Positions 47,845-59,780 of a stretch of 64,000 nucleotides of DNA are shown here, piece by piece. The notes under the pieces were generated by a model that had not been told where the DNA came from, ran no database searches, and was given only the letters and a program-made list of their open reading frames with translations. The DNA comes from Lytechinus pictus (Eukaryota > Echinodermata > Echinoidea > Temnopleuroida > Toxopneustidae). A program made the position numbers and the translations under genes. The stretch is from contig NC_087254.1 in assembly GCF_037042905.1 (NCBI RefSeq), positions 22,742,603 through 22,806,602 of the forward strand, written 5' to 3'. How positions within the stretch are numbered: position 1 is the first letter of the stretch; the number at the start of each line of letters is the position of its first letter.

Positions 47845-49440
47845 CACCTCCTTTTAAATTGGCTTCACCATAATACAGTTTATTCTTTTTAAAAACCTCC
47901 ATTAAAACTTGCCTCGCCTCCTTTTAAATTGGCTTCACCATAATACAGTTTATTCTTTTTAAAAACCTCCATTAAAACTTGCCTCACCTCCTTTTAAATT
48001 GGCTTCACCATAATACAGTTTATTCTTTTTTAAAACCTCCATTGAAACTTGTCTCACGTCCTTTTAAATTGGCTTCACCATAATACAGTTTATTCTTTTC
48101 AAAAACCTCCATTGAGGCTTGCCTCACCTCCTTTTAAATTGGCTTCACCATAACTTGTAATACAGTTTATTCTTTTTAAAAACCTCCATTGAAACTTGCC
48201 TCACCTCCTTTCAAATTTGTAGTACAGTTTATTCTTTTAAAAAACCTCAATTGAAACTTGCCTCACCTCCTTTTAAATTGGCTTCACCATAATACAGTTT
48301 ATTTTTTTAAACCTCCATTGAAACTAGCCTCACCTCCTTTTGAATTGGCTTCACCATAATTTGTAGTACAGTTTATTCTTTTTTAAAAACCTCCATTGAA
48401 ACTTGCCTCACCTCCTTTTAAATTGGCTTCACCATAATTTGTAGTACAGTTTATTCTTTTTTTAAAACCTCCATTGAAACTTGCCTCACCTCCTTTTAAA
48501 TTGGCTTCACCATAATACAGTTTATTCTTTTTAAAAACCTCCATTCGAAACTTGCCTCACCTCCTTTTAAATTGGCTTCACCATATATACAGTTTATTCT
48601 TTTTAAAAACCTCCATTGAAACTTGCCTCACCTCCTTTTAAATTGGCTTCACCATAATACAGTTTATTCTTTTTAAAAACCTCCATTGAAACTTGCCTCA
48701 CCTCCTTTTAAATTGGCTTCACCATAATACAGTTTATTCTTTTTAAAAACCTCCATTGAAACTTGCCTCACCTCCTTTTAAATTGGCTTCACCATATATA
48801 GTTTATTCTTTTTAAAAACCTCCATTGAAACTTGCCTCACATCCTTTTAAATTGGCTTCACCAATACAGTTTATTCTTTTTAAAAACCTCCATTAAAACT
48901 TGCCTCACCTCCTTTTAAATTGGCTTCACCATAATTTGTAGTACAGTTTATTCTTTTTAAAAACCTCCATTGAAACTTGCCTCACCTCCTTTTAAATTGG
49001 CTTCACCATAATACAGTTTATTCTTTTTTAAAACCTCCATTAAAACTTGCCTCACCTCCTTTTAAATTGGCTTCACCATAATTTGTAGTACAGTTTATTC
49101 TTTTTTAAAAACCTCCATTGAAACTTGCCTCGCCTCCTTTTAAATTTGTAGTACAGTTTATTCTTTTTAAAAACCTCAATTGAAACTTGCCTCACCTCCT
49201 TTTAAATTGGCTTCACCATAATTTGTAGTACAGTTTATTCTTTTTAAAAACCTCCATTGAAACTTGCCTCACCTCCTTTTAAATTGGCTTCACCATAATA
49301 CAGTTTATTCTTTTAAAAAACCTCCATTAAAACTTGCCTCACCTCCTTTTAAATTGGCTTCACCATAATACAGTTTATTCTTTTTTAAAACCTCCATTGA
49401 AACTTGTCTCACCTCCTTTTATATTGGCTTCACCATAATA
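47845..49440 (-). repeat. Right arm tandem array of the foldback transposon, about 70-bp unit
   Basis: Reverse complement of the left array: CCTCCTTTTAAATTGGC, TTCACCATAATACAG, TTTATTCTTTTTAAAAACC and TCCATTGAAACTTGCC, repeated about 23 times. The same linker variants (TTTGTAGTACAG) appear as in the left array, so variants were present before or were exchanged between the arms. The right array is about 0.55 kb longer than the left. Confidence 0.95.
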
Positions 49441-50147
49441 TTCAGGTAAGGTATATTCATTCTTTTTTTTTAAAAACATCATTGTTCACTTCCCTCACCT
49501 AGATCATTTGGCTATATATAATACCTTTTATTCTACACTATTCTTCCCTTTAAAAAAACCTGATTGTACTCCTGCCTCCCCTGATCTGACATTTGCCTCT
49601 GAACGTACTGGAAATATAGATACCCTTTTTTCAATATTTTTGTGTTTTTGACACCCTTATCACGTTAATTACGTACGTAACGTGCCCTCTCTTGAAAAAG
49701 ACATCCTTTTTACGTGTTTTTTTGGTCGCGCATGGTATCCACTCGTCAATGTAAGTGGCCCCCCCGGGCGTACTGTACATAGTGTTATTTTATTATCTCT
49801 TTATATCGGAAACTTCGTTTTACCGAATTGCCATGCACTCTCTCCGACGCGTTTGAAGTCTTAGACAGCATGGCATACTACCAGCCGATGGTACACACAC
49901 GCACACACACACACGTTATTTGACAACTTGTCTCTGGAGCCAAAGTTCCTCGCATATAACTATCTGCATGCCTGCACGCAGTGTGTATTGAACACGCACG
50001 ACCACGATCTAATGAATATTCATCGGCGAGACTGACGTCATTTTACGAGTCTCCTTTCAAACTTGGATCATAAGTGCCTACCTAGATCGGGGCGCTCGTC
50101 TGCTGCTGTATTTTCTATTTTTTCCTGTTTTCTGACAAAGATTGAAG

Positions 50148-53100
50148 ATGTCATCTTCATTAGTGCGGAAAGGACTTGAATTGTTCGCAGATGAATCGGG
50201 TAATTATTTTGTACGCGACCAGTAGCATGGGCATGGCACGACGACAGATATATGAAGTCCAGTCGATCAACGTCAATCATTGAATCAAGACAAGAGCCAC
50301 AAGTTGCAACTTGTCTTGGACTCAGTCAAGTACCGTATTATTAGCTAGGCGCGCGCTGCGGACTATCCCGCGGAGCCGGAGCTTTGGTGACTCCGAGCTC
50401 CGCTCCCTCCTCCCGATCCCGTGGCCGAGGTCCTCCATGGACCATGCGGAAAAGGCCGCTGGTTTTTTTTTTTTACAGAAACCAGCAATGCAGGGGTAGT
50501 ATTCTGAAAATTGTCTTGAATATTCTTGTAGCTTTTCTTGTAACTCAGCAAGATAACACTAACAGCTCGCTAAAATGTTCTCAAAATCGGTATTCAGTGC
50601 CATGCCAGTGGGGGCATCGTGGTCTAGCGCCAGCGGTTATGAATCTTGTCTTTCAATGAAAGGGGCGTGGGTTCGAATCTCAGTCACGGCGTGTTTTCCT
50701 TCAGCAAGAAATTTATTCACATTGTGCTGCACTCAACCCAGGTGACGTGAGGTAAATGGGTACTCGGCAGGATTAATTCCTTGAATGCACCAAGCGCCTT
50801 TAGCAGCTGGAGCTAGTACGGGGTATTATAGTGCGCCATTGAATATGAAACTAGATAAATCGGCGCCTCATAAATGCTATATATTATTATTAATATTATT
50901 CTGAAATTGAAAATTGCCTTATCTCTGTAAAAGTGTAAGGACATCCCCTGGCTTAGCCTTAGGCAGCTGGCAGCCGTTTATTTCGAGGAGTTTTTTAACA
51001 TTTTTTAATTTTTATTTCTCCTCGTACACAGACAGCTCGCTATCGTGCAGCCACCATTAGGGGGTAACAATGCAAAATCCCCCCAACAGGGCTTGTCGAT
51101 TTTTGTCTTTATTTCATAAAAATATACAAAAAGAACTGTACCAAAATAAAAATTATTCCGTTTTCGCCTGAAAAATAAACTTAAAAGGGGGAAAAAACAG
51201 TGAGTTACTTCGGCTGTCGCGCAACTTCACTTCCCTGTTTTATCAGAACTTAACACATAAACATATGGCCATTGAGTCCCCTGTACAGATCGAGCTAAAA
51301 CTTCGGTCTCTGTATTTGGTGAGTGGAGCCAACGGAGTTCAGCGGAACAACCAACATAACAGAGACCGAAGCTTTTTGATCTACCCCTGGCTAAGCTATT
51401 GTCAGTATTGACACAGTGACACCCCCATCCCCAAGAACCAATCAATAAACATTGGCGCTAATGCAGTTTCGCTGGTCGATTAACAGCATAGTACCTCACT
51501 ACCTGTAATTGTTCACAAATGTCATAGCAAGTCTCTCAGTCACATTTCGAGGTCAATGTACCCACCGGCACCACTTTTCAAATATCGCAATTGGTAACGG
51601 CTGTATTTTGACTGCGATCTCGACGACATCGATTGTTTGAAAGGCTCAGACATTGTTTCGCTTGGCTTCGCTGCTCACTGTAATGTTGATATGGACTGAA
51701 GTTAGCGACCAAAAGATTTGCATGCGGCATGCCGGCAGTTCGTTTGCCGCATGTTCGCATAATTTGGTTGCTAACCTCAGTCCGTATCAACATTACACGC
51801 ACGGTGAATCCAAGCGAAGTGATGTCTGACTGAGGATTCAAACGACGACGTCGAGATCGAAATACAGCCGTTCCCGATCGCGATATTTGGAAAAGCGGTG
51901 AGTGTATTATATATTGACCTCGAAATATGACTGAGAGACTTGTCATGACTTTTGTGAACAATTATTGGTGGTGAGGTATGCTGGTAATCGGCCGGTGCAA
52001 AACTGCATTAGCGCCCTTTTTATATGTTTAACTTTAAAGGTTAACCAATAGAAGCGCCTCTTAAAAATAAGATTTATCATCCCGAATACCAATTTTTTAA
52101 TTTGCTGGAAAGTCTAACAAGTCTTTGGAATGTCTCCTTTTGTAAAACATGATCTTCTTCTTGTGGGATGCAGCAAGAAATTATTATTGCAGATGGACAA
52201 ATATTGCATGCAACATTCAATAGCCACCTACCTCTTGTAATTTTTCTTGTATTTTGCAAAGAATTTAACAGAACACATTGATGAGAGAATTTCCAGAATA
52301 CCTTTTATCTCGATATGTTATCTTGTGCACAGAGATATTTATGCGCCGTTTTTAACTTTACGCATAATTCTAGCTCTGACATACGTGTTCAGCGAAAGTC
52401 ACTAGAAAAGATACTAGAATTTGCAGAATACAGATTTTATTGTAACTGAAGATACAAAAATATTCCTCTTAAGACAATTTTCAGGATATGGCCCCAGGAC
52501 ACGATGGTAGTAGACAGGGCTGCAGGATAAGCTACTACTAAGTCATGATGGCTATAATATAACTAGCACTGTGATGTTGTTGAAATAGAATAGATGATAG
52601 ATCTATCATATTTTCATCACAGAGCTGTATTCTAATTTTCTCTTTGTAAGTTTGTGTTAATGTGAGACAGTTGCATTTCATTAGAATGCATGTAGCTTAC
52701 TGCTTAGTCACTAAGTACTGGTCATGCAGGTTGTGCATTTTGTGTTGTTTGTATTCCAAACAAAAGATGAAATCACTAAACAGTCATGGACTATTATGAC
52801 ACTCAGTGCCTGTCATGCCAATGTCAGCTCCTAATCATTTCCATGCAAGTGTTTAAATAGCATGGTCATGTTTTTTTAAACTCAAGGTTACCCGACCCAC
52901 AAAACACTGGTTGCGTTTTCCAATTTGTTATTAACAATAACGTCCAATATCAAGTGTGTAATCAGAGGTATTGAAATTGGTATCATTTGAAAGCAGAATA
53001 TATACTCTGTCATGTCTGTAAATATTGACACATTAGCTCGAAAATTTGTTAGAGTGAACGAAATGGTGAGGGGGTACTAACAAAGTCTGTGGAAGCAACA

Positions 53101-54865
53101 CGTCTCATGCATTCTTTGGCTCGAGTACTTACTTTTGTCTAATCTTACAGCTTCAATTCAATTTTATTTACAGTCTCAATAAAAACATGAACAACATACA
53201 TAAGTAAAACATTGTCACAACATACAAAAAACATATTTATGAGAATGAGGGGGAAATAAAAAAGAGCACATAGCCTTATTGAGCGTTGACCCAACATCTA
53301 TAAGACAAAAATGATATATATTCCAAAAACAGATAACTTAAATTAAAACAGGTATTAACACATACATACTTACTCTGCTCAATGTTATTTAATTAAGAAT
53401 TCAAAGTGGATCATCATAAGAGATTACTTCTAAAGAATTTAATGTTCAATTCAATCATTTCTCCAATATTGTTCTGTTCCTTTGACACAAACAGTGTCGG
53501 GTCTGGAGAACACCGCATCTCGTAAAAGGAAGAAAGGACCTTCATCTGTTAGGAGAGAGGACATGATGAAAAGGATCAACACAAACAAAAGAGGAGTCAA
53601 GAAACAACTCAATAAGATCAGACACAAAGAGATGAGAAAACCATCGGCAAAGGAAGGAAAAATCAAGTCATCCATTGGTAAGGCATTAGTGCAGGGAATC
53701 TAATAAAATGTCATAATTTGTATTCTTGTAGCATCAATCAGGTTCACCGAGAAGATACTTTTATTGAATGCCTGTTGTGAATTTTCATGAACTAAGTCCT
53801 AAAGATTTATTTTTCAACCCTGGGCATGTCAAAAATATTACTTTTGCATTAACTAAAATGAATTTCAATTAATTCTTTGATACATTGCTTGCTTATACCT
53901 TTGTTGTGAAAACCAATTATGGAAAAATTATTATCCCATAGAAGTAATCTAGAATGAAATCATACAGTTATTAGAATATTACCAATTTAATCACACCTGT
54001 TGTTGACCCCCCCCCCCCCCTCCAAAGAATAATGAAAAGTGCTAATGAAGGAAATATGAAATCAATTTTGTTGCAGTGATGTTCCTTTGGAGCATTTCAT
54101 GAAACAAAAATAGTTATTTTCAGTGGCTATTCATACAAGGCTTCTCCAAATCCTTTTATATGATTGGCTTAGAGGAAATTAGTTAGTGGAAATCACTTCC
54201 CTAGTCTCTTTACAGCCTCATGCAGATATGTTGCAACAAAGCTCACAACCATTGTTTGCTGTTGTGTTCAGACATGGTCAGCCTTGCCCACACCTAATTA
54301 TACTATAAAAATGCATGCATTATTGGCTTCAAGTCTAAAAGATAGTGGCCAAGGTTGCAGAGACAACTTATGACATCATGCTTGTTGGCTAAATCTTTCA
54401 TTCTTTTACAATGGTTGTAATCTTTATTGTTAATTTCCTAGATGCATATAAGAAGAGCCAACCTTCTGATAATACAGAGGCCAATCTGGAGCTACTATTA
54501 GGATTGAGTCGAAGTAATCCAGACACATCGTCGGGACTCTACACAAAGGTATGAAGCACACAATAAGCATCACGAGGGAATTCTAAATTGTGTGGATGAG
54601 AAAGGTTCATCCACTTCACAATAAAGGTGTTTGAATTGATTGATCAACCATGTGAAATATTGAATATGCTTGTGGTGCCATCAATGAATAAAAAAAAATC
54701 TTTTTTTATCATTATTTATAGATTCTGAAGCACTCAAGAGGAAAGTTATCTAAGGACCGGGAAGCTGAGGAAGAACCAACAGAAAAGGAGGGTGGATTCA
54801 CTGACGAGGACTTTGAATTGTTTGCCAAGGAATATGTGCCGATGAAGAAGGGAGCTGTGTTATGA
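50148..54865 (+). CDS. rps19bp1: Ribosomal protein S19-binding protein 1 / active regulator of SIRT1 (AROS), complete
   Basis: Small nucleolar protein that binds RPS19, takes part in small-subunit biogenesis, and in vertebrates was also described as a SIRT1 activator. Coding exons: 50148-50199, 53495-53677, 54442-54548, 54722-54865 (TGA at 54863-54865); 486 bases, 161 residues, all phases consistent. The N-terminus MSSSLVRKGLELFADE matches vertebrate MSAALLRRGLELLA. The middle is a lysine-rich basic stretch. KSSIDAYKKSQ then matches KSALDEYRKRE, NLELLLGLSRS matches NLKFLTRTRS, ILKHSRGKLSKDR matches ILRQNRGRKACDR, and FTDEDFELFAKEY matches FTEEDFQKFQQEY. It is longer than the roughly 136-residue human protein, mainly in the basic part. 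Intron 1 (3.3 kb) holds a SINE, a DNA element and a palindromic MITE. The start codon is 66 bp from the end of the foldback transposon. Confidence 0.93.
50611..50900 (+). mobile_element. tRNA-derived SINE with A and B boxes and ATT tail
   Basis: The head GGGGCATCGTGGTCTAGCGCC resembles a tRNA 5' half with an A box. GGTTCGAATCTC (about 50669-50680) is a B box. The body has CTGCACTCAACCCAGGTGA, GGTAAATGGGTAC and TAATTCCTT, and the tail is TATTATTATTAATATTATT. It is a pol III retroposon in intron 1 of rps19bp1, same family as 31742-31952. It is not a functional tRNA gene: no acceptor stem closes. Confidence 0.85.
50962..51391. mobile_element. Uninterrupted copy of the element split at 36205-38593 (copy 2)
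   Basis: Shares CAGCTGGCAGCCGT, TTCGAGGAGTTTTTTAAC, ATTTCTCCTCGTACACAGAC, ATGCAAAATCCCCCC, GGCCATTGAGTCCCCTGTAC and CATAACAGAGACCGAAGC in order with copy 1. At 51345 it reads straight through the position where copy 1 carries the Harbinger-like insert. CCCCTGGCT occurs on both flanks, close to but not exactly at the ends. It is in rps19bp1 intron 1. Confidence 0.82.
51456..52015. mobile_element. Palindromic MITE, GGCGCTAATGCAGTTT family, copy 2 (intact ends)
   Basis: A 560-base element with perfect 16-bp terminal inverted repeats, GGCGCTAATGCAGTTT and AAACTGCATTAGCGCC. The inverted pairing continues almost to the centre (TGGACTGAAGTTAGCGACCA against TGGTTGCTAACCTCAGTCC). No clear target duplication was seen. 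The rest of rps19bp1 intron 1 (52016-53490) shows nothing recognisable. Confidence 0.9.
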
Positions 54866-55645
54866 TAATGGATGTTTCTACCAGATGTTTAGATTTAGAC
54901 CTTGTGACTCAAAGACCATGGTGATAAACTTTGGAATGTGGCACTGTCAAGGGCCTCTCAAGCATTGGCTTTCATGGAGACCAAGACCAGTCGTTCATCA
55001 CGTGGAGTGGAATAGAGTGTTTATGACCAAGAGTTTGTTATGTAATGCAGTGTATATTCCACACACATCATGGTTAAACTTACAATGGTTAACTTACAAT
55101 GCGTGAAGCAGGATAGGAATGTCTGTGCTGGGATAGTTTGGTTGGCTGATCTCTGAAGATACAGCCATGTTACAGGTACATCTAGTATATTTACCCAAAT
55201 TTTGTAGCCAATAAATCATTACCCACCTCCTGTGAGAGCTCAGGACCCCACTTTCCCTCAGACTCGTAGTGGAGAAATGTTATTGACATGTTTGACTGGT
55301 GTAATTGAGAAGATGTAAAGGCAAGGTTTCTCTCCTCGTAGCCTGTATCGAGAATTGAATAGATTGCACTTCATTGCACACGACTTCAGGTGTGCTGTTA
55401 TTACTTATGCTACCCAGTCTTGGAGGTCGTGACTTGGCAAGTTGAAGTCTAAGTGCACCCAGTCTGGTTAGAGCTGATAGTACTAATTTGTGAAATCCTC
55501 TACATGAAGATTTGTTGAGTGCCGCTGGAGGATCATGAGGAAGGCTGGAACCTAAGTGTTCAATATTGCCTACAACTGTCCCAATATGATGGTATTGAAA
55601 TTTCATCATTAATTTAGTAGAATGATTATATGCAAGCAAATAAAA
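54866..55645 (+). other. rps19bp1: Probable 3'UTR of rps19bp1 with candidate polyadenylation signals
   Basis: Follows the stop codon directly. AATAAA occurs at 55210-55215 and 55639-55644. A 119-codon minus-strand ORF at 55280-55639 overlaps it but has no recognisable motif or splice partners and is not called. From 55650 to 56900 only AT-rich intergenic sequence is seen. Confidence 0.5.
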
Positions 55646-56905
55646 GAGTAAAAGCAGTTTCTTTCCATTTCTCTTATTTCTTTTTGTGCATACCTACCAA
55701 AATACATATTCTAAGAGTGTTGATGCTGAAATTAATGAGCCACAATCAGTGGCCATTGATAAAGGGTTCTCTTGAAAGATTAAAATGTGCATGCCTCTCA
55801 ACCTTTGTAGATCAGTGCCCTGTCTAAAAATTAATCTTAATTATGGAAAGCCTTTGATGCCAAAATGCAGTTGTGGATTCAAAGTATTTCTCTAAATCAT
55901 AAAGCACTCATGCATGCATCAATGTTTTGTTCAATAAATGTTTTTTTTTTACAAAGTAGCAATGCAAAAACCTCATGGATGAGAAACAGAAGCCTTTCCA
56001 CAGTTTGAGAGAGATTTGATTAACAAGAAGTTCAAGAACAAGCGATACCAATGCAAAGGAGATGGGCATGGTATAGAAAGCAGGGGTGTGAGTGGTCACA
56101 AATGAAAAGATCTGAAAAAAGATGAATGTTGAAAAAGTCTGAAATAGAAAGAGCTCCCATACTTTTTGTACAGAGGAAAGCCCAACATAAGCTGAAATTA
56201 ATCAGAACAAAAAAAATCTGAAATCAGCTAAAAATCTGAACTCTCACACCCATGAGAAAGACACTTCACTCTTTCTTCTCGCGAGAATATTAGCATCTCA
56301 GATTTGAGAAATTTTCAGATGCCATCACCACCACTTGCAATGGACAGTGCTATCAATCACCAGAAGTGATCAGTTACATCATAAACAATCTTAGGGGGTG
56401 TTGCAAAAATTGATTGAATGCTTTTAACTGTAGCAGATCAGATTACACTCCTTGTTTCATGGAGCGGATTAGCAATCAATCCCAAATTTGTAATTAATTG
56501 CACGATATATGCTTGATTTAGGGAACAAAAATAGACTTGCAATTGATCGCAAGTTTCTTGCAACGACCCATTAGTCTCATACTTCATCCCCTCTTTGTTA
56601 TCCATATTCCACAGTATAAACATGGTCACAAGTGGTCCTAGATTACGATTGCCCCTCATGATAAAGGAGCATTCAGACACACAATCTATCTGTGCTCATA
56701 ACATCAATGCATCCACTCTGTTATGAATACATATTTTTTGCTCAGTGACCCAGAGGAGCCAAGAATATAAAGTAATGTTTTTCAAATGGCAAAGGATGCC
56801 TATCAAGCCTTATAAAAAAGAGAAGTAATAATAATGATAACATTTATAGGGCACTTTATACAGGTGTTTCAAAGCTTGGCTGACTAAAGTAAATAAATCC
56901 ATTAC

Positions 56906-57272
56906 TTAAAGGGATGGTCCGGGCTGAAAGTATTTATAGCTTAATAAATAGAGTAAATTCCACTGAGCAAAATGCTGAAAATTTCATCAAAATCGGATAA
57001 CAAATAAAGTTATTGAATTTTAAAGTTAAGCAATATTTTGTGAAAACAGTCGTCATGAATATTCATTAGGTGGGCTGATGATGTCACATCTCCACTTGTT
57101 CTTTTGTATTTTATTATATGAAATTAGGTTTATTCAATTTTTTTCCTCAAAGAACTAGAAAAATTGGACCTAATGAATATTCATGAAGACTTCACAAAAT
57201 ATTGCTAAACTTGCTAAATTCTACTCTATGTATTAAGATATAAATATTTTCAGCCCGGACCATCCCTTTAAA
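56906..57272. mobile_element. TTAA-bounded MITE, AGGGATGGTCCGGGCTGAAA family, copy 1
   Basis: Starts TTAAAGGGATGGTCCGGGC and ends with the complement GCCCGGACCATCCCTTTAA; 367 bases. Inner arms (GTCGTCATGAATATTCATTAG against CTAATGAATATTCATGAAG) pair as well. Non-coding. Confidence 0.88.
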
Positions 57273-57635
57273 TTAAAAAAAAGTAATATGCTATATCAAG
57301 AGGAAGATAAATAGCAAATATATAATACAGTCTGAATCTAGGATGGAGCTGCTGCTGACCCGTTTCCAATTTTGGCAAATACTTCTTATGTAGCTCTGAC
57401 CTGTGATAATACATCTTTCTCTTCTAGGTTTTCTCTCTGTGTCACTGAGCAAACTCACAAATCATTCTCTTTACCCCCACCTATAGTTTTATTCCGATGC
57501 TCTCCTTTCAATGATACAGTTCTTTTTCCTTCTCCCACTCCTACTCCCCCCTGAACTTATTAAAATATGTCCAGTACTTTAATCTCATCTTCTCTCTCTC
57601 CCTCTTTCTCCTCCCCCCCCCCCTTCTCCATATCC

Positions 57636-57812
57636 TTGACCCTGTTTCATCATGGACCTACAAGTTTTTCATGAAGACTTCACCTTTGTGGTAACTTTGC
57701 CATTATGGTATTTACTATTGACCATGATAACTTTGACAGGCTATTGAGTCCTGTAACAATGGTAATTCTGATAATGGCAAAGTTACCAACTCCTTTATGA
57801 AACTGGGCCTCA
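57636..57812. mobile_element. MITE with CTGTTTCATCATGG / TTTATGAAACTGGGCC ends
   Basis: Inverted ends (GACCCTGTTTCAT against ATGAAACTGGGCC) and an inner GGTAACTTTGCCATTATGG mirrored by ATAATGGCAAAGTTACC. It resembles the Harbinger-type MITEs at 14780 and 21583. It lies in the rps19bp1-wbp11 intergenic space. 57812-58930 holds nothing else clear apart from a poly-C tract at about 58718. Confidence 0.75.
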
Positions 57813-58936
57813 AGTCTGTACAAGTAATTCATTCTTAGTTCATTCAAATAAATCATTCACAAGCATGTGTGCTATTTGACATTGCAATTTATCAACTGGT
57901 ATATTATACAAACACATATAATGTTTAAAATCTATTTATAAATGTATATCATCAGAACTCCTCTGCCTCAAGAGTTTTGAGTGAATTCAATTACCTCAAA
58001 ATTGGATGGTACAGAGAGTCATAACACATGGTGATGAAGGACATCTACACCTTTACAACAATTGGCATAGTATATAAAATTACTAACTACATTCAGTTGT
58101 ACGTTGATAATTATTCTAAGAGGAAACCTAATCAATTTGGCTACATGTGTTTCAAAAATTATTTGTAATTTACACCTAAGATGAAAAAGACATGAAACCA
58201 TAAAATTACATATTAGTTTCATATGAGGATTCAGAAATTGGACCAGTAGTTTCTTCCAACTTTAAATATTCACATCAAGTGATACACATGTTTTATTCTG
58301 TAAGATGTAAAGCAATTGTATGGTATGCGGTGGCCATATAAACCAGACATTCATATTTCACATGGTGTCTTTCTAGACCATAATTATTCAAGTTCAAAAC
58401 CTCTGAGACCTTGAGAAAACCAATGTGAAAGAGAACCTTTACTGAGCTTGTGCCTTGAGATAAGCCTGCAGTTGACATGAGTAGACGTTGAAAATTTGAG
58501 TTTGATTGATACGAGGGACTTTTAATACAGAAAACAGAATTAAATACATGTACACTAATATAAAATCTTATTGGTCAATTGTCTAAGATAATGCAAACTA
58601 CATGTATAATCTGATGTTTCTGAACAAATAAAACAAAAAGATTTTCAAAAAAATATATAATAAAGTGTTATGCCATGAAGTCTCAAATAACCCTAACTAT
58701 GCTGGGGGCTGGCAGCCCCCCCCCCCCCCTCGATGCTTCATGCAATATGTTTGCAACATGAAATGCTTTCACCATGACGCTTCATCACTTTTTTACTCAG
58801 TTTCCCACATCTTTTCTGACTACATCTGCGACAACTGGGTTCTGAAGTACTTGCGTGTCGCACCAAAATTTCCTCAAAAACGTGATTTTGTGTACAATTA
58901 TAAAATTTGTGTTTTCAGCAAAATACCATATATCAA

Positions 58937-59780
58937 TTAAAGGGATGGTCCGGGCTGAAAGTATTTATAAACTTAATAAATAGAGTATAATTCACTGAGC
59001 TACATGCCGAAAATTTCATCAAAATCGGATAACAAATAACAAAGTTATTGAATTTTTAAGTTTAGCAATATTTTGTGAAAACAGTCGTCATGAATACTCA
59101 TTAGGTGGGCTGATGATGTCACATCCCCACTTGTTCTTTTGTATTTTATTATATGAAATTAGGTTTATTCAAATTATTTCCTCCAACTAGAAAAATTGGA
59201 TTGGCAACTGATTAAGTGCATTAGATATTTATTGCTGCAACTTATTATAAGGGAGACATATTATTCACACAAGTATGAAATAATGAAAAAATTATGATTT
59301 TATGTAATAACATAAGAAAACGGAAAGTGGAGATGTGACATCATCAGCCCACCTAATGAATATTCATGACGACTGTTTTCACAAAATATTGCTAAACTTC
59401 AATAACTTTAGAGCGTCCGTCTCACAACCGGGAGGTTGGTGGTTCAAACCCTGGCCGCGTCAGACCAAAAGACGTTAAAAGATGGGAGTTGCTGCTACCC
59501 TGTTTGGCGTTCAACGATTAAAGGGATAGAGCCTCGTCGATCTGGCGCTGCACAGCGGCTGCCGGGCCCACGATCAATTGGGCAAAGCAAATTTTCGGAG
59601 GATTTCATTTCATGTCTATTTCGAACAATAAATTATGGATTTATCATTTATTTATCAATTATCATCTTATCATCTTTATTATTTGTTATCCGATTTTGAT
59701 GAAATTTTCGGCATTTTGCTCAGTGAATTCTATTATATGTATTAAGATATAATTATTTTCAGCCCAGACCATCCCTTTAA
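58937..59780. mobile_element. TTAA-bounded MITE, AGGGATGGTCCGGGCTGAAA family, copy 2, interrupted by a SINE
   Basis: Ends TTAAAGGGATGGTCCGGGC and CCCAGACCATCCCTTTAA. The inner homology with copy 1 is broken at about 59410 and resumes at about 59690 (TTATCCGATTTTGATGAAA), the gap being the SINE-like sequence. Confidence 0.85.
59410..59692 (+). mobile_element. tRNA-derived SINE inserted in the MITE at 58937-59780
   Basis: GAGCGTCCGTCTCACAACCG and GGTTGGTGGTTCAAACCCTG carry the D-arm and anticodon-like parts and a B box (GGTTCAAACC at 59441-59450), though the first bases of the tRNA-like head are missing. A unique body and an AT-rich tail follow (TATTTATCAATTATCATC). It is a different family from the SINEs at 31742 and 50611. 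Confidence 0.75.

Larger units (their letters stand above)
42076..50081. mobile_element. Giant foldback transposon (8.0 kb) with tandem-repeat inverted arms, TU/FB-like
   Basis: Outer inverted ends start GTAGGCACTTATGATCCAAG and finish with the exact complement at 50081. The inverted match continues for about 640 bases, then each arm changes to an array of a roughly 70-bp unit: left 42722-43760 (about 15 units), right 47845-49440 (about 23 units) in opposite orientation. Flanks CTAGACCG (42068-42075) and CTAGATCG (50082-50089) look like an 8-bp target duplication with one change. The core 43760-46190 is AT-rich with no long ORF, so the element is non-autonomous. This architecture (unique outer domain, tandem inner domain, 8-bp duplication) is that described for sea urchin TU and Drosophila FB elements. 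Family identity beyond structure is inference. Confidence 0.88.

Noticed and set aside
50611..50680. Possible tRNA gene
   Set aside because: A and B boxes are present but the cloverleaf does not close, and a SINE body with an ATT tail follows.
53451..53675. Minus-strand ORF of 74 codons
   Set aside because: Antisense shadow of rps19bp1 exon 2, whose plus-strand frame matches the family and splices in phase.
55280..55639. 119-codon minus-strand ORF
   Set aside because: Overlaps the rps19bp1 3'UTR, has no recognised motif, splice partners or homologous look.
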